A stretch of 5,875 nucleotides of DNA, taken from assembly GCA_025463615.1 (NCBI GenBank), contig JAODAU010000224.1, positions 1 through 5,875 on the forward strand. The letters are read 5' to 3'. The notes below the pieces were generated by a model. That model made no database searches. It had not been told where the DNA came from and was given only the letters and a program-made list of their open reading frames with translations. Of the stretch, positions 5,875-5,875 are shown piece by piece (the first letter of the stretch is position 1; every line of letters starts with the position of its first letter). Both the position numbers and the translations under genes were made by a program. This DNA comes from Microbacteriaceae bacterium (GTDB lineage: Bacteria; Actinomycetota; Actinomycetes; Actinomycetales; Microbacteriaceae).

Positions 5875-5875
5875 G

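Larger units (their letters stand above)
3896..5875 (-). pseudogene. putA: putA-like gene (proline dehydrogenase / glutamate-semialdehyde dehydrogenase), frame broken; 5' end off-window
   Basis: PutA oxidises proline to P5C (FAD domain) and then glutamate semialdehyde to glutamate (NAD domain). From the right edge leftwards on the minus strand, one frame reads YLVRRLEENASTDNFMSGVF, the C-terminal end of a proline dehydrogenase domain, and runs on to about 5745. The aldehyde dehydrogenase domain then starts almost at once (AAVLHAAGEALAARRAEL) but in another frame. In intact actinobacterial PutA, roughly 100 residues separate these points, including a conserved stretch around PDTDPALPANR; none of it appears here in any frame. 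The simplest reading is an internal deletion of about 0.3 kb, not a multiple of three, with its junction near 5740-5760. Alternatives are a misassembled contig, or two separately translated halves. The break is seen directly; the size of the loss comes from remembered family architecture. Confidence 0.75.

Noticed and set aside
5138..5875. Plus-strand 245-codon frame running to the right edge
   Set aside because: Antisense to the ALDH/PRODH sequence, with no domain and no ribosome binding site.

Overview
The window is high-GC DNA with actinobacterial gene style: GTG starts, G/C-rich third codon positions, closely packed genes, and long GC-rich hairpins without U-tracts as terminators. The protein sequences, above all the PutA-type aldehyde dehydrogenase module, read like Microbacteriaceae (Leifsonia/Microbacterium relatives). 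That family assignment is recognition by eye, not a search result. I see no mobile element, CRISPR array, tRNA or rRNA.

Layout: (1) 1-814, minus strand: a dimethylargininase-type (DDAH) hydrolase, cut by the left window edge just before its expected catalytic cysteine. (2) 815-946: a 132-bp divergent control region with a perfect 9-bp inverted repeat and a likely leaderless promoter. (3) 947-1737, plus strand: an Lrp/AsnC regulator whose stop overlaps (ATGA) the start of a short YtrA-type GntR regulator, followed by a perfect 19-bp-stem hairpin. (4) 1847-2857, plus strand: an isopenicillin-N-synthase-like 2-oxoglutarate/Fe(II) oxygenase with its own ribosome binding site, followed by a long imperfect hairpin. 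(5) 2976-3041: a perfect 22-bp-stem hairpin, a sister of the one after the GntR gene. (6) 3049-3876, minus strand: an AKR5-type aldo/keto reductase with a complete catalytic tetrad. (7) 3896-5875, minus strand: the 3' part of a putA-like gene (proline dehydrogenase plus glutamate-semialdehyde dehydrogenase), cut by the right edge.

The putA locus is the main surprise. The proline dehydrogenase C-terminus and the aldehyde dehydrogenase domain lie in different reading frames, and the conserved linker that normally joins them is absent. As written, the sequence carries an internal deletion with a frame change.

Functionally, both ends point to arginine/proline-family amino-acid catabolism. DDAH releases citrulline from methylarginines and sits divergent from an Lrp-type amino-acid-responsive regulator. 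PutA takes proline to glutamate. The aldo/keto reductase is probably co-transcribed with putA. The oxygenase is a separate unit of unknown substrate, bounded by hairpins on both sides. The three hairpins share sequence, and two of them show paired (compensatory) changes, so they look like one family of terminator/palindrome elements.
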